A DNA stretch of 23,920 nucleotides from Bacillota bacterium (lineage in GTDB: Bacteria; Bacillota; Clostridia; Lachnospirales; Lachnospiraceae): NCBI GenBank assembly GCA_023411215.1, contig JAEYOY010000082.1, positions 1 through 23,920 on the forward strand, written 5' to 3'. Positions within the stretch are counted from its first letter, which is position 1; each line of letters begins with the position of its first letter. The notes beneath the pieces are model-generated. The model worked only from the letters and a program-made list of their open reading frames with translations, had not been told where the DNA came from and ran no database searches. The position numbers and the translations under genes were made by a program. Positions 20,609 to 23,920 of this stretch are shown one piece after another.

Positions 20609-21826
20609 TTATACTTTGATGCTGGTATTATCGCACAAATGCAATAACTCAATCGCCCAAAAGGTTAAATCGCACATCAATGAAGTTGTACTTTTGTAAT
20701 CAGGTTCAAGCCGAACATCTTCATATGCTGTTGGGTATTCTATCTTTTTGGGGGAGTAACGCTTGTTATGAGGCACACCAAAATTCATCTTCAGAATGCC
20801 ATCGTCGCTTAACGCCTGTTTTATGTTCTCAATCGTTTCACTCAAAATATTGACATTCTCTCCTACGCCGAGCATTGCGATTTCGGATAATGGACGGCGG
20901 TAGAGAATCGAATCTATGACATCAGGGCTGAATGGCCTAAATGGTCTAATGAAAGCAAAATACGGAGCATAAAATTTACCATTTATTCGTACATGTATAT
21001 TATTATCCGGCTTCATAATCATGTTCAAGTGATTAATGGAGGCAGCGAGCATTTTTTTATTATCATCCGTACGCCAGCATTGTGTATACGCCAGCATTGT
21101 AAGAGTATATACATCGGGAAAATAATCGTTTGCCTCAATATAAGGATAATTATAACGTCTTTTTGCACTTGTACTAATCTTAGTTATCTCATCGAGCGAA
21201 GATATTTCTAGAATACGACGAAAGCCTTTCAATGCGATTTGTTGAAATTCCCGCACATCCTCATAGTCATCTCCATAACCGAGCATAGCCTGCATCGCAT
21301 ATAGCAAAGACTTAAGACAATTACCGTTGTTCATTCCCTCAAATCTATGCTCAAAGCGTGGAATTTCAGGTGGAATATAAGAAAACTCCTTACGTAAAAT
21401 ATCTTCATTCCTCATTGCCGCAACATAATTCACTATAATCGGATGTGTTTTAGGAATAGCATAATATGAAAGTAGCCGTGCTGCTGTTTCACCATCCTGT
21501 AACGGTGTTTCATGAAATTTCACCCCACGCCAGTTATCCCAGCTATGCATACCGCTTCCAATATAACCATTTGGCTTAATATAACTATGTAACAACTTAA
21601 AATGAGGTGTTTGATAAATCTGCTCAAGCAGATTTTCTTCTTCGGTCGGAGACAGATTATTTAGGATTTCTTTTCGGAGCCGGTATTTAATAACCGGTCC
21701 TGCGTTATTCAGAAGAAAATGAATTGATTTCGATAAATCCATTTCAGCGCATCTAGTATAGCCCCATTCGTTATGATGATTGTCTATACTCATTTTACCG
21801 AACTTACTTTGTTCTAGATCTTTCAT
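20609..21826 (-). CDS. Unrecognised 405-residue protein, possibly alpha-helical toroid fold
   Basis: I do not recognise a named family. The protein is rich in predicted helices, with repeated segments such as IHFLLNNAGPVIKYRLRKEIL, HETPLQDGETAARLLSYYAIP, GNCLKSLLYAMQAMLGYGDD and FPDVYTLTMLAYTQCWR. The pattern of short helices with W/Y-rich turns and D-G-E/N-N-G motifs resembles the alpha/alpha toroid of prenyltransferase-like or cyclase-like proteins, but no DxDD or zinc-site motif is visible. The ATG follows GGAAGG about eight bases upstream. The gene is intact and separated by 226 nt from the upstream GNAT. The fold is an inference only; the gene itself is certain. Confidence 0.8.
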   Translation of the reverse strand: MKDLEQSKFGKMSIDNHHNEWGYTRCAEMDLSKSIHFLLNNAGPVIKYRLRKEILNNLSPTEEENLLEQIYQTPHFKLLHSYIKPNGYIGSGMHSWDNWRGVKFHETPLQDGETAARLLSYYAIPKTHPIIVNYVAAMRNEDILRKEFSYIPPEIPRFEHRFEGMNNGNCLKSLLYAMQAMLGYGDDYEDVREFQQIALKGFRRILEISSLDEITKISTSAKRRYNYPYIEANDYFPDVYTLTMLAYTQCWRTDDNKKMLAASINHLNMIMKPDNNIHVRINGKFYAPYFAFIRPFRPFSPDVIDSILYRRPLSEIAMLGVGENVNILSETIENIKQALSDDGILKMNFGVPHNKRYSPKKIEYPTAYEDVRLEPDYKSTTSLMCDLTFWAIELLHLCDNTSIKV

Positions 21827-22052
21827 AACACATACCTTCCCGTAAAATCAAATTTATATTATCCAGAACTTAATTCGATTTGTATTGTTATACCTCGGCC
21901 TCCCATATCCCCACTAAGACGAGATATAGGTAACGTCATTTACTTCTTGGTAATGGTTCTCAATACATGATTAAATAAATACTGCAGTAGACGGCTTCAA
22001 TTATTAATCTTCGCTTATTCTGTTCACTAAACACTTCATATAAAACAATCTG
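21827..22052. other. Intergenic stretch without recognised features
   Basis: This AT-rich gap lies between a GNAT stop and the start of the 405-residue protein. I found no hairpin element, no member of the repeat families of the left half, and no convincing promoter or terminator in it. Confidence 0.4.
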
Positions 22053-22574
22053 TCATGTGGTACAGTCTAGAGAATAAATTCTATGTAGATACTCCTTCCC
22101 ACGAAATGTACAATTATATTCTTTACCACTAAAATGAAATCCTAGCCTTTTAGCAAGTGCAATCGATTTATCATTCTCATAATAGATATGAGCATTAATT
22201 TGCTTAACATTCAGTTCTTGAACAGCAATTTTCACTATCGCTTTTATAGCTTCTTGCATATAACCGTTTCCCCAAAATGCTTCCTTTAAATCGTATCCGA
22301 TATCAATTATATTTTCATTCGGATCCCAGCAATGAAAACCACAAGTGCCCATCTTTTCATTATCTGATTTTCTTATTAGAATCCAACGACTTAAACTCAT
22401 AGACTTCGATTTTACATAAGAACCTATTATTTCATCTGCTCCTAAAATAGAAGTTAAGGGTTCTTCGTCATACAAATATTTTGTTACAACATCATCCGAA
22501 AATTGTGAAAATATAAAATCTCTATCTTCAAAAGTAATGCTTTTTAAAATTAATCTGTTTGTTTCTATATCCAT
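22053..22574 (-). CDS. GNAT acetyltransferase (RimJ/RimL type)
   Basis: The protein has 173 residues and begins with the RimJ/RimL-type IETNRLILKSITFEDRDFIF. The core includes RKSDNEKMGTCGFHCW, IDIGYDLKEAFWGNGYMQEA (acetyl-CoA loop with G-N-G-Y-M) and the C-terminal NDKSIALAKRLGFHFSGKE. This type acetylates protein N-termini or small amines; the substrate here is unknown. AAGGGG precedes the ATG at a spacing of about nine. It follows the P-loop kinase after a 54-nt gap, so the two may share a transcript. Confidence 0.92.
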   Translation of the reverse strand: MDIETNRLILKSITFEDRDFIFSQFSDDVVTKYLYDEEPLTSILGADEIIGSYVKSKSMSLSRWILIRKSDNEKMGTCGFHCWDPNENIIDIGYDLKEAFWGNGYMQEAIKAIVKIAVQELNVKQINAHIYYENDKSIALAKRLGFHFSGKEYNCTFRGKEYLHRIYSLDCTT

Positions 22575-22628
22575 AAATAATATCCCCTTATCTTAGATGT
22601 TTTGCATGATTTTCTAATTCCATGAATA

Positions 22629-23105
22629 TCATTCTGTAACGTTCAAATAGTAAAATACTTTATCATCATTTTCTCGCTGAATATTCCATGTTTTTTCAAT
22701 AGCATCCTTAACATTTTTTGCATCTTGAAAATCACTGCCCCTTTTTTTACAATGCTCTGCAAGCAATTCATCACTTATATCAAGATATACAATCACTTCA
22801 GAATCCAAAAGTATTAAAGAAAATAATGGTTGGCCTGCTTTTATTGTCACTTTTTCTTTTACAAGTTTTCTCGTAAAAGCACCTATTTCATTCGTCCAGG
22901 GTTTCTGACAGATATATGCTTCCTCGTCCTTCGTCAATTGCGGCCATAATACCTCATCCATATCAACCGTTCCAGGTATTTGCTCCTTTAATGTTGACTT
23001 CCCACAACAGGTAGTTCCCAAAACACAAATTCTATCATTTTTATGCTTTTCAAATATTGCATTCAAAGCATTTAGTGTTTCGTATATCGATGTTTTTATT
23101 GCCAT
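22629..23105 (-). CDS. P-loop (Walker A) kinase-like protein
   Basis: The protein has 158 residues. Walker A is G30-T-T-C-C-G-K36-S37-T38 with the preceding strand RICVLG. VIVYLDISDELLAEHC after about residue 110 fits strand 4, and KKRGSDFQDAKNVKDA contains a lid-type basic segment. The layout matches small nucleotide- or shikimate-kinase-like NTPases that phosphorylate small molecules; the acceptor is unknown. TVDMDEVLWP near residue 50 may bind substrate or Mg2+. GGAGG precedes the ATG, and that ribosome binding site overlaps the end of a gene remnant upstream. It is probably intact. Confidence 0.82.
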   Translation of the reverse strand: MAIKTSIYETLNALNAIFEKHKNDRICVLGTTCCGKSTLKEQIPGTVDMDEVLWPQLTKDEEAYICQKPWTNEIGAFTRKLVKEKVTIKAGQPLFSLILLDSEVIVYLDISDELLAEHCKKRGSDFQDAKNVKDAIEKTWNIQRENDDKVFYYLNVTE

Positions 23106-23108
23106 CTT

Positions 23109-23246
23109 CTATTCCTCCATAAATATTTCTAGATAGCTTTGTATTTTAGCTTTATTATAACAACATTCTGAAACGCCAAATTCAGGGTCACAATAAATAC
23201 CTTTGTAATATAGCGCCCAATGCCCGTAGCCAGGAAGAAGCACCCC
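23109..23246 (-). pseudogene. C-terminal remnant of a lost gene between kinase and 2H phosphoesterase
   Basis: Directly after the TGA of the 2H phosphoesterase the same frame stays open for 45 codons to a TAG at 23109-23111. It encodes a protein-like sequence: PGYGHWALYYKGIYCDPEFG, then SECCYNKAKIQSYLEIFMEE. The G-H-W-A-L and Y-C-D-P-E-F-G elements resemble the His/Asp region of papain-like or transglutaminase-like domains, without the catalytic Cys. It lacks its own start and looks like a 5'-truncated gene end joined to the phosphoesterase gene. Its tail carries the ribosome binding site of the kinase gene. Confidence 0.5.
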
Positions 23247-23783
23247 TCATTTCAAATCAAAACGTTTTATTAATCTCATTGGATAAGTATACACTTCTAA
23301 GGAAGTGATTTCCGTTTCTCCAAAAATATTTTGCGAAAAGATTAGTTCCATCATCTCTTGTATTTCAACCACCTTGACAACTCCTATTGTCGCATGAATG
23401 ACAGGATTACCATGCTTAATAGAATTAAACCACCCGATACCAGTACAGTATTCCTCATATTCTTCATGAAAATCATAATAAAAATCAACGAAAGACTTTG
23501 AATGTGCAGGGTCAAGGCATATCACAGCTGTTTCGGTATGCTCACCGCCAGGTGGGAGGACACTTATTGAATGAAGTGAAATTCTTTGTTTGTTATGCTT
23601 CGATGCAAAATTCGAAGTCCATTTGCAAAGAAGCTCTTCATCAATGTTTTCGTATGCCGAAATTGTAATATGAGGAGGCCATTCAGGGACGGAATATCCT
23701 GCATCAGATAATACTTTTTTCAGTTTTATTAATTGCTTATCTTTTTCTTCGTTAAACCTTGCCACTACAACATAGTTACTCAT
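23247..23783 (-). CDS. 2H phosphoesterase (2'-5' RNA ligase family)
   Basis: The protein has 178 residues and the two H-x-T/S catalytic motifs of the 2H superfamily: P-H38-I-T40 (EWPPHITISAY) and H130-A-T132 (VIHATIGVV), about 92 residues apart as expected. Members cleave or join 2',5'-linked or cyclic phosphodiesters in RNA or small nucleotides; the specific substrate is unknown. A strong AGGAAGGAGGGGG site precedes the ATG. A gene remnant follows in the same frame right after the TGA. It is the right-most gene; the last 137 nt of the window hold only its AT-rich upstream region, with a TATAAT at 23889-23894 on the minus strand but no good -35. Confidence 0.88.
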   Translation of the reverse strand: MSNYVVVARFNEEKDKQLIKLKKVLSDAGYSVPEWPPHITISAYENIDEELLCKWTSNFASKHNKQRISLHSISVLPPGGEHTETAVICLDPAHSKSFVDFYYDFHEEYEEYCTGIGWFNSIKHGNPVIHATIGVVKVVEIQEMMELIFSQNIFGETEITSLEVYTYPMRLIKRFDLK

Positions 23784-23920
23784 TGCCTACCCCCTCCTTC
23801 CTATTATGTCAAGCCTTAAATCATTGATTTTTAAGACTTTTCTTTATATAGTTACCTCTATAAACAGAGCTAAAAGTGTAGAACAGTCATTATATCTTGT
23901 ACTGAATAGCTAAAAATAGG

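Noticed and set aside
1..23920. CRISPR array, tRNA/rRNA genes or replication origin
   Set aside because: No regularly spaced identical repeats, no tRNA-like cloverleaf or rRNA sequence and no cluster of DnaA boxes was seen; the repeats present are divergent and irregularly spaced.

Overview
The window is AT-rich DNA from a low-GC Gram-positive bacterium. Purine-rich ribosome binding sites, rho-independent terminators, TTG/GTG starts, an IS30 remnant and a GH78 rhamnosidase next to an AraC regulator all suggest Clostridia, most likely Lachnospiraceae of the Lachnoclostridium phytofermentans type. That placement is inferred; there is no rRNA or other marker gene here.

Positions 1-11,307 hold a one-directional series of small, functionally unrelated genes. 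Apart from a broken IS30 transposase at about 2.0 kb, all lie on the minus strand. They include GNAT acetyltransferases, two aminoglycoside-phosphotransferase-like kinases, an alpha/beta hydrolase, a Nudix hydrolase, a methyltransferase, an HD hydrolase, a DUF3795 protein and two VOC/PhnB proteins. The gaps carry recurring palindromic elements of two related kinds: a ~24-nt hairpin with TTCGC/GCGAA arms, and a longer double-dyad element (outer CATAAT/ATTATG, inner TTCG/CGAA) placed just after stop codons. Single genes in one direction separated by divergent structured repeats resemble an integron-type cassette array, but the window holds no integrase. Decay is heavy: four neighbouring coding units between 3.6 and 6.3 kb are each cut by one in-frame TAA, a PhnB gene is frameshifted, and orphan gene ends are scattered between genes.

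Positions 11,755-15,851 hold a plant-polysaccharide locus with visibly less AT-rich stretches: an alpha-L-rhamnosidase (minus) with a strong terminator, and a divergent AraC regulator with an N-terminal cupin-like sensor (plus). The regulator overlaps, tail to tail, the end of a tightly coupled three-gene minus-strand operon (15,824-18,440) that encodes two different class I SAM methyltransferases and a radical SAM/SPASM enzyme. Both junctions are TAATG. The product of this operon is unknown, and it is the best candidate here for an undescribed pathway.

Positions 18,502-23,783 return to minus-strand single genes: a GNAT, a nitroreductase C-terminal remnant, DUF2200, a membrane ICMT-like methyltransferase, an unrecognised 405-residue protein, a second GNAT, a P-loop kinase and a 2H phosphoesterase. 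A gene remnant lies between the last two. These look like stand-alone modification or detoxification functions rather than one pathway.
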